This document shows positions 11,643 through 21,360 of a DNA stretch of 64,000 nucleotides, piece by piece. The stretch spans positions 24,928,456 through 24,992,455 of the forward strand of contig NC_051095.1 in assembly GCF_901709675.1 (NCBI RefSeq). Reading direction: 5' to 3'. The translations under genes were made by a program, and so were the position numbers. A model generated the notes under the pieces. It was not told the origin of the DNA, did no database searches, and saw only the letters and a list, made by a program, of their open reading frames with translations. The first letter of the stretch is position 1. Each line of letters starts with the position of its first letter. Origin of the DNA: Syngnathus acus (lineage: Eukaryota > Chordata > Actinopteri > Syngnathiformes > Syngnathidae).

Positions 11643-13392
11643 ATTACCGAACACAGAAGAAATGGTTAAGGCTAATTATGACAGGCTTAAAGAAGAAATC
11701 GGAACATCTGTGGACCGATGGAAGTTATTGCCTCTATCTATTATGGGAAGAATAAGTACTTTAAAAATGATTATATTGCCAAAATTGTTATACTTATTTC
11801 AAAATATTGCTTTACCCCCTCCCACTGACTTGTTTACCTGGATAAGAAAAGTTATCTTAAGTTTGATATGGAACAATGGAAGATCAAGGATTCGTCTCTC
11901 TCTTTTATACATGCCATTCGATGGGGGAGGGTTAAGATGTCCCAATTTCTTGTGGTACTACTGGGCTGCACAACTGCGCTCCATGACTTTCTATTTCAAT
12001 AACGATAACAATAACCCGCATTGGGTGGAAATGGAAGGTCAAAATTTAAAACTACCCCTGCACACGTTTTTTTATTCTGACACAAGAAAACAATTATTAA
12101 AACAAATAACAAATCCTCTTTTGAAACAAATGGTGCAAGTATGGTATGATGTCAGAAAGTATCTTAGAGATACACAAACATTGTCGCAACTAAGTCCGAT
12201 ATGGGGTAACCAGTTGTTTACTCCTGGAAGAGCAGATGCCACTTTCAAAACATGGGCGACTAAGGGGCTGGGGACAGTTGGGAATCTCTACCTTCCACAA
12301 TCTGATGACTTTATGACCTTTGGAGAACTCGAGGTTGAGTTCAATCTTGACAAAAAACACTACTTTAAATACCTGCAACTGAGAAGTTTTGTAAAAGGGT
12401 ATCAAAGTGACCTACGAAGGATCCCATTAACACGGCTGGAAAGCTTGCTGTTAAAGAATAAATTAAGAAAAGGCATAATCTCAGAATTTTACATCCTACT
12501 ACAAACAAATTCAAATGAAAATTCAAAAAGTAAATTATTATCCTGGAACAATGATCTAAATACTAAGATCAGTGAGCAAGAATGGGGAAAAGTTTGTAAA
12601 AAATCACAAGAAATGTCTATTAATAGCCGTCTGAGAGTACTACAATTTAAATGGTTACAGCGAGTGCACACGACACCTGTTAAATTGAATAAATACAATA
12701 AGAACATTCCAGATATCTGTGTAAAGTTTGGCTTAAAAGGAACATTAATACATTGTATGTGGGAATGCAGTCAGATACAACATTTTTGGTTAGGAGTGAA
12801 GGAGCAAATAGAGAAAATAATATCAAAGGAGCTTACTTTGGAGCCCTCGCTGTTTATACTGGCTCTATATCCAGAGAAACACAACTTCAGTAAAACAGAC
12901 TCAATTTTTATTGATATAAGCTCGTTAATGGCCAAAAGATGTATTGCTCTGACCTGGAAAAATGTTACTGGACCAAACACCTCCCAGTGGCTAAAACAAA
13001 TGCTCTCTTGTCTTCCATTGGAAAGAATAACATATATACGTAAAGCCAAACAACATATGTTTGAAGGGATTTGGAGGCCCTTTATTGATTTCATAAAAGA
13101 CTTGGACTTTTCTGATAACCTTGTTGACTTTTGAGCCCCTGCAGGAAACACTCATTTTGCCAGTTGCAATATTACGTATAAAGAGAAGCTGTTTTGTTTT
13201 GTTCTTTTAAGTTGATTTAAACATATAATAGGCAAACTGTTTGAGATACATATTTTACTCATTCTAGATTTTGCTACTTCATTATTTCATTATTTGTAAA
13301 TTTTTGTAAAGAAATACCATGTAAGACATATTTTGTGAAATTGTTCATGACTGTTGTACATGGAAATATTGTGAATAAAAAGTGTATTGGGG
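11643..13392 (+). mobile_element. 5'-truncated L1-type LINE inserted in LINE A
   Basis: A 1750-bp insertion flanked by the 13-bp duplication AAAAATGAAACAG. It holds the C-terminal part of an L1/Tx1-type ORF2 (11662-13134), a short 3'UTR with AATAAA (about 13375) and no long poly-A. The 5' end lacks endonuclease and RT catalytic domains, as expected for a truncated insertion. Confidence 0.8.
11662..13137 (+). pseudogene. L1-type ORF2 C-terminal fragment, 490 codons open
   Basis: The frame has the C-terminal L1 signature WKLLPLSIMGRISTLKM and LPKLLYLFQNI near the start, then an IWNN..RIRLSLLY segment. Near the end is a Cys-His region (LIHCMWECSQIQHFW) like that in vertebrate L1 and Tx1 elements. 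RT and endonuclease are missing because of 5' truncation, so it is non-functional despite being free of stops. The first codon is only the first possible start inside the truncated piece. The absence of lesions suggests a recent insertion. Confidence 0.8.
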
Positions 13393-13405
13393 AAAAATGA
13401 AACAG
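13393..13405 (+). repeat. L1 target-site duplication, right copy
   Basis: Second copy of AAAAATGAAACAG. LINE A 3'UTR continues from 13406. Confidence 0.8.
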
Positions 13406-13748
13406 AACAATAAGTGTGCAAGTTTGTCTACTTGTGTTATATTGTAGAATTACAGTATAGTATGTTGAATCGTTGGTTTAATGGATGAAGTGAGAAAGGG
13501 GTAGGAATCTAAAAAGCTATGCTTCCTCCTACTCCTTTTCGAGCATTCTTTATTTTTTTATTTACTTATGTATTATTATTATTAATTAATTTATTTATTT
13601 AATGTATTTACTTCTATTTGTTGGTTTATTTTTTTTTGTTGTTGTATGGATTTATGTGGCACTTTAGAGTGTTATTTGTTTTGTTTTTTGTTTTTTTGTT
13701 TTTCTTTTTTGTTTTGGATGTTCGAAATAAAGATATCAATCAATCAAT
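13406..13748 (+). repeat. LINE A 3'UTR and tail
   Basis: T-rich 3'UTR ending GAAATAAAGATATCAATCAATCAAT. The ATCA repeats are the kind of short 3' tail that many CR1/L2-group elements carry instead of poly-A. Confidence 0.7.
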
Positions 13749-13850
13749 TTCTGGGACTTGCAGCCATGTGTCTCAGGCACTCGGGTGAAGCTGCCAACGG
13801 CGTGGGATTAAGTTTGGTCAGATGATGTTGTCCATCAGAGGCTCACAGAC
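13749..13850 (+). repeat. Decayed RTE-like LINE remnant, right part
   Basis: Around 13752-13800 the sequence (GACTTGCAGCCATG, GGCACTCGGGTGAAG) matches, with many changes, the endonuclease region of the intact element near 22440-22480. That is directly downstream of the part at 7725-7790. The two pieces therefore belong to one element split by LINE A. Confidence 0.5.
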
Positions 13851-14805
13851 TTGGAACTCACTGCCAGCACAAGTCAGTGTGGCACCTATTTTAATTTCAA
13901 ATGTGCTCTGAAACATTGGTTGAAAACATACTGGACATGCAGCCACAGTGAGGTTGTCCCTTTTTTCTGGTTGTATGGTGTCTGTGAGATGTCTATACGT
14001 ACGTATTGTGTGTATCTCCTCCGTACATTGTCTATGCTGATGTTTGTTGATCTTACATACGTAAGGATAAAAATTAGCTATTGCGCTAACAGTTGGTATT
14101 TTGTTATTTTAAAGGTTCATTTGTTACAGTGTCACAATCACTGTGTGAGGCCTGTGATGATCATTAGAAAGACGGAGCTTAAGGGTTGAAATAACTTGAG
14201 GAGATGATGATAGATATGGCAATCAAGACAAAGAGTAGTGAACAATTATGATGAGCCAAGCCATGAAAATACAGAGAAGATGTCTTACATTTTGCCATTC
14301 AAACAAAATCCATCACACGCACTGCAAGATCATGTTGATCAAGATATTAATCGATGTAACATTTACTTTGGCATAATCAAGACTGATGGGGCAATTATAG
14401 CATATTATACAGTGTAATAGCAACACAAACAGTCTATGAAGATTTTTTTTCATATTTGCATAAAATATATGCGTAGCCCACTGGATGAACTAAAGGATAA
14501 ATGTAAAATCAGATGTTTCTATATGTGCTATGAAGATGTTATGGTCCTTATGAAACCATGGTTAGACTCTGTGGCTAATATCTTAAAAAGTATGGTAGGC
14601 TCAACGTTTTCCCAATACTTTTACACTTGAATATGAGAAATTTACTTTTGATACAGAGGTCTAAAATATGTCAGATACTTGACTTTTACCGAAGTAATAT
14701 TCTACAAGGAGTTACCACTTCTAGCCATTTTATGGGCTAAAATATGTGTATCAAATATTCCTTTCAGCTACGCTATGTGACTGTTTATAACATATACAAT
14801 CAAAA
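13851..14805. other. AT-rich DNA, possible LINE C-terminus at its start
   Basis: At about 13850-13960 the reading NFKCALKHWLKTYW resembles the end of LINE ORF2 proteins but is too short to classify. The remainder is AT-rich with no domain, terminal repeat or RNA gene that I can see. Confidence 0.35.
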
Positions 14806-15741
14806 TAACCGGAGCGGGGCGGTTGATATCCAAAGATGCAGTGGAAGGGCGAAAGTGCCGTGGCCGAGTTGGGAGGGGCATTATGAGCATACTCCACCCA
14901 AGGAAGCTGTTCGGCCCACCCGCGCTGATCTCCAGCGGCCATGCACCGGAGGGACTTACCCAGCTCCTGGTTCAGGCGCTCCGCTTGCCCGTTGGATTGC
15001 GGGTGAAACCCCGAGGAGAGGCTGGTCGTGGCGCCGAGGAGACGACAGAATTCTGCCCAGAAGGCGGAGGCGAGTTGTGGGTCTCGGTCCGACACGATGT
15101 CCTGCGGCAGACCGTGGTGACGAAAAATCTCCCGCAGCAGAATGGTGTGCTTCGCCGACGGGAGATTAGGCAGGGGAATAAAATGGGCCATCTTGCTAAA
15201 GCGGTCCACAACCGTAAGAACCGCCGTGTACCCCTCCGATGGCGGAAGACCCGTGACAAAGTCGATCGACAAGTGGGACCAGGGGCGCCGGGGAACGGGC
15301 AAATGTTGGAGCAACCCAGCCAGAGGACGCTTAGACGCCTTGCAGCGGTTACAGATGGGGCAGGCCCGAACGTAATCGCAGACGTCCTCTCTCCAGGTGG
15401 ACCACCAGAACCGCTGGGCTACCACGTACCTCGTGCGGGCAGCCCCGGGATGAGTCGTGCGTCCACTGCAGGACGGATGCCCGCAGGTCTTCTGGGACGA
15501 ACAGGCGGCCCTCCGGGCAATTGATAGTGGGAGCCGGCCCCTGCTGCTCCTCCCCTCCAGGAAACACACGAGACAGGGCTTCTGCCTTTGCGTTGCGGGA
15601 AGCCGGCCTGTAGGAGGACGAGAAGTTAAAACGGTCAAAAAACAGAGCCCACCGAGCTTGCCTGGCATTCAGTCTCTTAGCCGATCGCAGGCATTCAAAG
15701 TTACGATGGTCTATCCAAACAATGAATGGTGAGGCGGCGCC
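14806..15741 (-). pseudogene. Gypsy pol, RNase H end and integrase (second half of the 1638 element)
   Basis: Reading leftwards from 15741 gives the rest of RNase H ([31 protein letters not shown]). A one-base frameshift near 15455 follows, then integrase: the zinc-binding CPICNRC, catalytic D in HLSIDFVTGLP (codon 15263-15261), second D in IVSDRDPQLAS and E in NGQAERLNQELGK. The sequence stops at FGYQPP, before the integrase C-terminus and 3' LTR. Integrase joins the DNA copy to the host genome. The RNase H join (RPWLE | GAASPF) and the shared duplication show that it continues the element at 1638-4698. Confidence 0.85.
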
Positions 15742-15749
15742 CTCTAGCC
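15742..15749 (-). repeat. hAT target-site duplication, right copy GGCTAGAG (reversed)
   Basis: The plus-strand sequence CTCTAGCC is the reverse complement of the duplication at 4691-4698 and abuts the other hAT terminus. The two copies of one duplication are now 11 kb apart and in opposite orientation. Confidence 0.85.
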
Positions 15750-16920
15750 CAGTGTTTTTCAACCTTTTTCGAGCCAAGGCACACTTTTTTTATTGAAAAA
15801 ATCCCACGGCACACCACCAGCTGAAAATGTGAAGAAAAACCTAATATTTACAATATAAGTGTTATTTTGTTAATATAAGCTTTTTTCAACATTGAAGAAT
15901 GACGTTGAATCGGACATCTTGAATAATAATCAAATAAAAACAAAGACAAAAAGTACTTCACAATCGTTCATATTTATTCTCACTCAGTGGGAAACCTGGG
16001 CCTGTTTGGATAAACACAGAGCAGATATCCTGGCAGGAATCGATGAAAGACACACACCTTCGTGTGCAAACGCGTGACACTTTGTTACTACGTTCAATCG
16101 CTGCAGTGGGAACACCTGCACCAGCTCGTCAAATGATTCAAATTCACTGATTTCATTTACTGCAAATATCAGGTTCTTTAATAGCTCTTCCTCCACAGCT
16201 CTAAGTCTTTCTCTGTTTTTAGTTTTTACAGCAGTCAGGCTTGAAAAGCTCACCTCACACAGATATGTTGTGGAAAATGGGAGCAATGTCAAAATAGCTT
16301 TGTGGGCCAGCATGGGGAACTCCTTGGCAGCTGCCAACCAGAAACTGTCCAAAGGTAGATCAGCAAAGCTTAGCTTGAGACCACAATCTTGTTTCAGTTC
16401 AGTTAGTTCCTCCTGCTCCTGTAAAGTCATGTCCTTTCCAACAGCTGATGCTGAGCTGAATGGGTCCCTAACCCAGTCAAGGTACTCTGTGGTGGCTAAA
16501 GAGAAATAAAATGACATCTTCTGCTCGAGAATTTTCAAATGTTTAACTATTATCTTACACAGTGCAGCAGTATTAACATCTTGCCATTTCTTGGTGAGTG
16601 GGAACATTTCAAGATTGCCACTTTGCTGCCAGAGTTGCACCTTGGAACGGAATCCATTTATTTTATCTGTGCTTGTAAGCAGGTTTTCATTTCGGCCTTG
16701 CATTCACGTGTTCAGTTCATTCAGATGATAAAAAATATCTGCCAGGTATGCCAGCCTTGCACACCACTCATCACTTGCAAGCAGCTTTGCGTAATCGGAC
16801 CCCTCGTTTGTCAGAAACACTTTAAGTTCCTCTCGCAGTTCATACACACGGGCCAGCACCTTGCCGCGTGACAACCATCGGACCTCCGCATGAAACAGCA
16901 AGGCTTTATGCTCCGCTCCG
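15750..16920 (-). mobile_element. hAT transposon, 3' half (reversed)
   Basis: It starts on the plus strand with the terminus CAGTGTTTTTCAACC and holds the C-terminal half of the transposase that begins at 5032. It stops at about 16920, next to a run of G where repeat B begins. Confidence 0.85.
15981..16918 (-). pseudogene. hAT transposase, C-terminal half with dimerisation domain
   Basis: The frame begins at [20 protein letters not shown], which directly follows the end of the forward half (KTRI at 5942) after a gap of about eight codons. One in-frame TGA (about 16704) separates HLNELNT from MQGRNENLL. Further on is the hAT C-terminal dimerisation region: [20 protein letters not shown], then [20 protein letters not shown] stop follows QAQVSH, and AATAAA lies just beyond on the minus strand. 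Together with 5032-5942 it would make one ordinary ZBED-like transposase. As found, it is split and inactive. Confidence 0.85.
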
Positions 16921-17544
16921 TGGGGGGGGGGGGGGCGATTTATACTGAGGAACGACTTATATGTGAATTTTTTCATACATTTTCAAAATAAAAAAATAAA
17001 AAGTGAAACCTCGATAAACGAACCGCGATGTAGCAAAGGATTACTGTAATTTGAATTTCAAGTGACGTCAGCGGCGCAGCGGTTGTTTACATAAAGGACA
17101 AAGATTCGATCATGGGATGACGAAGATGACGAAGGGCCCCACGTACTACCGGCATCATTAGCGGCTTTGTTTGTAAGTGACACGGAGGACGAAGAGTTTG
17201 AAGGATTTAATGATTTGGAGTGACACAGAAGGTTTGAAAAACTATTATGGCTTTTACGCACGCCCGGTCCTACTCTACGGAGCTCTCTTTCACCTCCGTG
17301 GATGGAAGTCGGGGGCCGGTGCTCGGCCGGGTGGCTGTCCGGGGACGGTGGATGGGGCTCGGTCATGGCTTTTACGCACGCCCGGTCCTATTCTATGGAT
17401 CTCTCTTCCACCTCCGTGGCTGGAAGTCCACGCCGCCACACGCCTGGAAGTTTGTTTTGTTAAATAAAGAGCCGTTTACCAAACCCACGTCTTTCCTTGT
17501 ACTTTGTTAACGCTACAATATAGTTATATAGTAGATCTGTCATG
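16921..17544 (-). mobile_element. Repeat B, right copy, part 1 (reversed)
   Basis: This is the reverse complement of about 6496-7190: acidic tail SDTEDEEFEGFNDLE read on the plus strand at about 17180-17222, then the GC-rich TGGATGGGGCTCGG blocks. Its outer end has lost the last ~45 bp of the element and is a run of G next to the hAT half. The GC-rich block is present once here and about one and a half times in the left copy. Confidence 0.7.
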
Positions 17545-17670
17545 GAACAGAGATAGGGCTACCAAGTGCAGCACGATCCTTTATTGGCAAAGGGGAAAAG
17601 GGGACGTAGAACGCTGGACCTGCGGTCTGGCTGGCGTGGCTGAGCAGCAGAGCACCAAGACGCGCGGCAG
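17545..17670 (-). repeat. Gypsy LTR end abutting gag
   Basis: On the minus strand AATAAAGGATCGTGCTGCA is followed by CTTGGTAGCCC, the same end as in the solo LTR at 42988-43763. The LTR is not complete: only about 126 bp lie between the gag stop and the LTR edge. Pol and the LTR start are missing. Confidence 0.55.
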
Positions 17671-19194
17671 TCAATAGTCCGACAAGTCCGAGTCAGAACA
17701 CGTCGACCAAGCCCCGTCATCAGGCGGCACCACCGCCCAGTCCTCCTCCCCAGCAGTGGCATCGGGAGATGCCGACCAGGTGGCCGGCACGGGAACCGAA
17801 TGGGTCTCTACCGGACGACTTCGAGCAGGAAGCCGGTCAGACCATAACACCCCGCCCACCGGAGCAGAACCCGGCTGCGGACGTCGCAACAGCAGCCGAG
17901 TAAGGGCCCGGGCCATACGCCGCGGCTGACGGCGAGACCGGACCCGCGGCCGCTGCCCACGGGTTGGAGAAGCGGAGGGCCGAGAGGCAAGGGCACGGGC
18001 TGGAGTCGAATAGTGGGTCTGGAGCAGGGACTCGCGACAGGTGGTAGGGGGCAAGAAAACCGTCCCCAAACGGATCCCTGCTTGGCGGGTGCCCTTAGGT
18101 CTCTTCTGGCAAGAGGCCACCCAGTGACCCTCACCCCCGCAGTACAGGCAAAGCCTATCTCTGAGGCGCTGACTGCGCTCCTTCACAGAGAGAGAGGTGC
18201 GTCCTATCTCCATCGGTTCCGGCCAGCTGGGCTGGGTGTGAGGAGTAGTAAAGGCGCGCTGACTTACGTGGACAGGGTCCCTGGCGGACGACTGGTCAGG
18301 CGGAAAAGACGGTGCTCTCCCTGACACCCGAGGTGTCGGGCTGATATCACGGCGACGGGGGGGCGGAGTCACCCTCCTCTCCTCGCGTCGCCTTGACTGG
18401 ATCCGCCGGTCCACCCGTGCTGCCAGGTCCATGGCCACTTCAAGGGTCTGAGGGCGCTCGTAGGACACCATCTCGTCCTTGATATACTCCGCGAGACCGT
18501 GGAGGAAGGCGCCGACGAGAGCCGGGGTGTTCCAGTCGCTACGACGCGCCACCGTCTGGAACCGGATGGCGTACTGGGCGACGGATCTGCTGCCTTGGTG
18601 CAGCGTGATGAGCTCCGTGGAGGCGTCCTCCGAGGCGGAGCCCAAGTCAAACACGCGCAGGATCTCAGCTGCGAAGGCGTCGAACGACGAACAGGCGGGT
18701 CCCTGCCGCTCATATTCTGCCGTTCCCCACAGCCATGCCTCGCCCGTCAGGTGAGTGAGCACGAAACCCACCTTGACTGGTTCCGTGGCAAATGTGACGG
18801 GCTGGAGGTCAAACAAGACGCGGCAGTTTGTCAGAAAGGCCCGGACGTACTTGGGGTCACCGTCAAACCTCGCGAGGTTGCTGAGTCTGGGCTCAGGGAC
18901 GTCCACGAGCTGCCTGGGCGCCGAGGCAGGACGGGGCGTGGACATAACGGTGGGCTGATCGGCGGGGCTGAGCGGAACGGTCGTGGACAGGGCTCGCGCA
19001 AATCGGTCTGCAGCAGCCAGAGGAGCCAAGTCTTTGAGGTCCCTGAGAGCCTCTACCAGTTCCTGGTGGAGCTGATGGTGCTGCTGGAGCTGCTGTTGCT
19101 GCTGCTGAAGCTGCTGTTGCTGCTGCTGGAGCTGCTGTTGCTGCTGCTGGAGCTGCTGTTGCTGCTGCTGGACGGCCAGCGTTAATGCCGCCAT
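17671..19194 (-). CDS. Gag polyprotein of a gypsy-type element, without pol
   Basis: This uninterrupted frame codes for a gypsy-type Gag, which assembles particles and packages RNA. From the first ATG (19194-19192) it gives 507 codons; the frame is open a further 25 codons upstream without an ATG, where another element begins. A heptad-like coiled coil of Q runs broken by L (about residues 8-40, LQQQQQQ units) comes first. The capsid-like core follows (ARFDGDPKYVRAFLTNC, LTGEAWLW, FLHGLAEYIKDEM), then an arginine/proline-rich linker and one CCHC knuckle, CLYCGGEGHWVASC. The C-terminus is acidic (STCSDSDLSDY). No protease or RT follows; LTR sequence begins at once. It may be a non-autonomous Gag-only element, a recent deletion, or a captured gene. 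Confidence 0.7.
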   Translation of the reverse strand: MAALTLAVQQQQQQLQQQQQQLQQQQQQLQQQQQQLQQHHQLHQELVEALRDLKDLAPLAAADRFARALSTTVPLSPADQPTVMSTPRPASAPRQLVDVPEPRLSNLARFDGDPKYVRAFLTNCRVLFDLQPVTFATEPVKVGFVLTHLTGEAWLWGTAEYERQGPACSSFDAFAAEILRVFDLGSASEDASTELITLHQGSRSVAQYAIRFQTVARRSDWNTPALVGAFLHGLAEYIKDEMVSYERPQTLEVAMDLAARVDRRIQSRRREERRVTPPPRRRDISPTPRVSGRAPSFPPDQSSARDPVHVSQRAFTTPHTQPSWPEPMEIGRTSLSVKERSQRLRDRLCLYCGGEGHWVASCQKRPKGTRQAGIRLGTVFLPPTTCRESLLQTHYSTPARALASRPSASPTRGQRPRVRSRRQPRRMARALTRLLLRRPQPGSAPVGGVLWSDRLPARSRPVETHSVPVPATWSASPDATAGEEDWAVVPPDDGAWSTCSDSDLSDY

Positions 19195-19270
19195 CTCCTC
19201 TGAGGTCTTGCTGAGCTCCCACTCCGTGTGGGTCAGGCGGTCCAGGTCTGAGGGATCAACAGACAACAAA

Positions 19271-19989
19271 AATCTGTTAAGTGTTACACCAGCTTCTATA
19301 TTAAAATCAGTTATATTACAACAAAAGACGTAAAGTTCTATTCCTATATATGTATGGAGAGTCGACTAATTGAAGAAAAATAAATACTAAATATTCTTTA
19401 AATTGTATTTCTTTTGTAAATAAAAGTGACAGTTTTTGAAAAAAGGTTTTAGACAGCATAAGGAATAAATTATTGAAAGTGATTGTGATCAAAATCCAAA
19501 AGAATCAATATGACTTTGTTTACTGTTTTAGACTAGCTCTATAAATATTGCGACATTAAGAACAAAGTCACTTTTAAAGACGCTCTGCTGTTCTGACAGC
19601 GGCTGAGTGGCTATCACAGTCGAGGTGTCTCGACTTGACTGTGTATTTTATGTTGGTGAAAAATGAACAATCCAGGTTCTCCCATTGAACTACCTGCTCT
19701 GATTTCCATCGGACCGAAAACGCACCACAGCCGTCATAGTGTCACTGTTAGTAAAAGCACACAGCAACACACACATAAACTGAGTATGTGCCGATGCCAC
19801 AACATGAAACCTCAAGATTCTCCGATTTGCCCCGCATGCACAATTAGCAAGTGGCTGACCAGGCCTTGTGCTAACTGACCAGTGGTTTGGCCAACCTGTT
19901 TACAATGCGCTCCGTAATTAATGTTGGACAATTTCCCACGGCACAGCTGAACATCTCTCGCGGCACACTGGTCACACTGGTTGGGAAAC
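19271..19989 (-). mobile_element. hAT-like element end next to gag
   Basis: The right edge (19920-19989) reads CCCACGGCACAGC, then GGTTGGGAAACACTG. That resembles the terminus of the hAT at 15750 (reversed GGTTGAAAAACACTG with a nearby CCACGGCACACC). It is followed by GCTTATAT, which belongs to repeat B. The left end is not recognised and may have been removed when gag was joined. No transposase can be read. Confidence 0.45.
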
Positions 19990-20437
19990 ACTGGCTTATA
20001 TAATAGTTATTTGATATCTAATTTATATATCGTTATATGGGCCTGTGGAATATTTTGAAGTGCAAGCGCCGTCAGCGGCGCGCACCCATTATTGACAAAG
20101 GACGATCGATGGATTTAATGAATTGGAGTGACACAGATGGTTTTATAAACGTGTTATTTATGTAATAGTTTTTTTCAATAACTGAATGTTACGTCAGGCC
20201 CGTTCTCAGCTCTTCGTTTGTGTTTATGTCACGTTAGCATACCTATCGTTTAGCCTGTTGTTGCTCGTTCATGTCTGCTCTTGGTGTTGGATTTTGTCGA
20301 ATAAATTTCCCCCCAAAATGCGACTTGTACTCCGGAGCGACTTATATATGTTTTTTTTCACGTTATTGTGCATTTTATGGCTAATGCGACCTATATTCCG
20401 GAGCAACTTTTAGTCCGAAAATTACGGTATATATATA
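19990..20437 (-). mobile_element. Repeat B, right copy, part 2 (reversed)
   Basis: Reverse complement of about 5947-6392. The two copies are so similar that a chance frame of about 75 codons (5960-6187 reversed and 20186-20413) is nearly identical in both. It ends in TTAGTCCGAAAATTACGGTA, the outer terminus. About 110 bp of B are missing between part 1 and part 2. Confidence 0.75.
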
Positions 20438-21360
20438 GATATATATATATATATATATCTATATATATACACACATGGGACAAAACAATACCATTTTGTT
20501 GAGTAACAGTACACATTTACCACAATTTTATAAGGACAGTGCAGAAGATTCAAGGACGACAGCAGAAGGCCAAATGTCACAATTGCTTTGAGGTTAGTCA
20601 AATGTAATTTGGAGCTCAGAGAGCATCCCTTTCACAAGTGACTCCCAGAACTCACAGTATTTAAAATGGCAATGGAAAAAAAAACTCAGCTCTGACAAAG
20701 ATGCTTTTTAGAAGCATGGTGTAAAACATTTAGCATGGGAATGCAGCCATCAAGTTCTTTCAGCTTTGCTTGAATTTGTATCCTTGTACATTACAAAATA
20801 CCTTGAGAAACACAACAGCTCATTCCACTTTCTTCTTCAGACTCCACTCTCGCTTGACGTTCCCCACCAAGTTTACAGATGGCATCCCCATCACGAGGAC
20901 AAGGCTCCAATCTGACAAGTAGTGGCACAGCTATCATCTTGCTGCACTTGTAACAGCCTGAAGCCTGACAACAGTACACCGCCCCCCCATCCTGTCATCC
21001 ATCACATTTGGTAGAGTGCAGCAACCACGTAGGGCCCCACCAAAGATGCTAAATGTCTTTCCTCAGAAATAGAAGTGAGAGTGTGTATATTTTTTTTCCT
21101 TGCATATATTATTTTAATATGTCCTGATAGTATATATTTGTAACAGTACAGTATGTAATCTCTAAAATCCTCCAATGTTAACAAATGCTGGGCCCATTTT
21201 ATTTGAGATTTTTACTTTTACTAACTCATAATTAAAACTTTCACTAATAAATAGTTGCTCTTACGATAATATCTCAATCAATTGATCCCCACTTACGAGC
21301 TGGAATTTGGTTGAATAAATAATATGAAATCAATCAAGGCAACAATTACTTAAAGACGCA
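20438..21360. other. AT microsatellite, then unannotated DNA
   Basis: TA/TAGA repeats at about 20428-20470 flank the end of repeat B. After that I see no domain, terminal repeat or RNA gene up to the LINE start at 21361. Confidence 0.5.

Larger units (their letters stand above)
7791..13748 (+). mobile_element. LINE A (CR1/L2-group), two ORFs, interrupted by an L1
   Basis: This is a long LINE with ORF1 (7836-8505), ORF2 (8537-11604) and a 3'UTR ending in AATAAAG and an ATCA repeat tail (about 13734-13748). An L1-type insertion (11643-13392) with a 13-bp duplication splits the 3'UTR. The element sits inside a decayed RTE-like LINE, whose sequence is seen at 7608-7790 and again from 13749. It belongs to the group of non-LTR elements with AP endonuclease and RT. 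A related copy starts off-window and runs reversed to about 62830. Confidence 0.8.
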
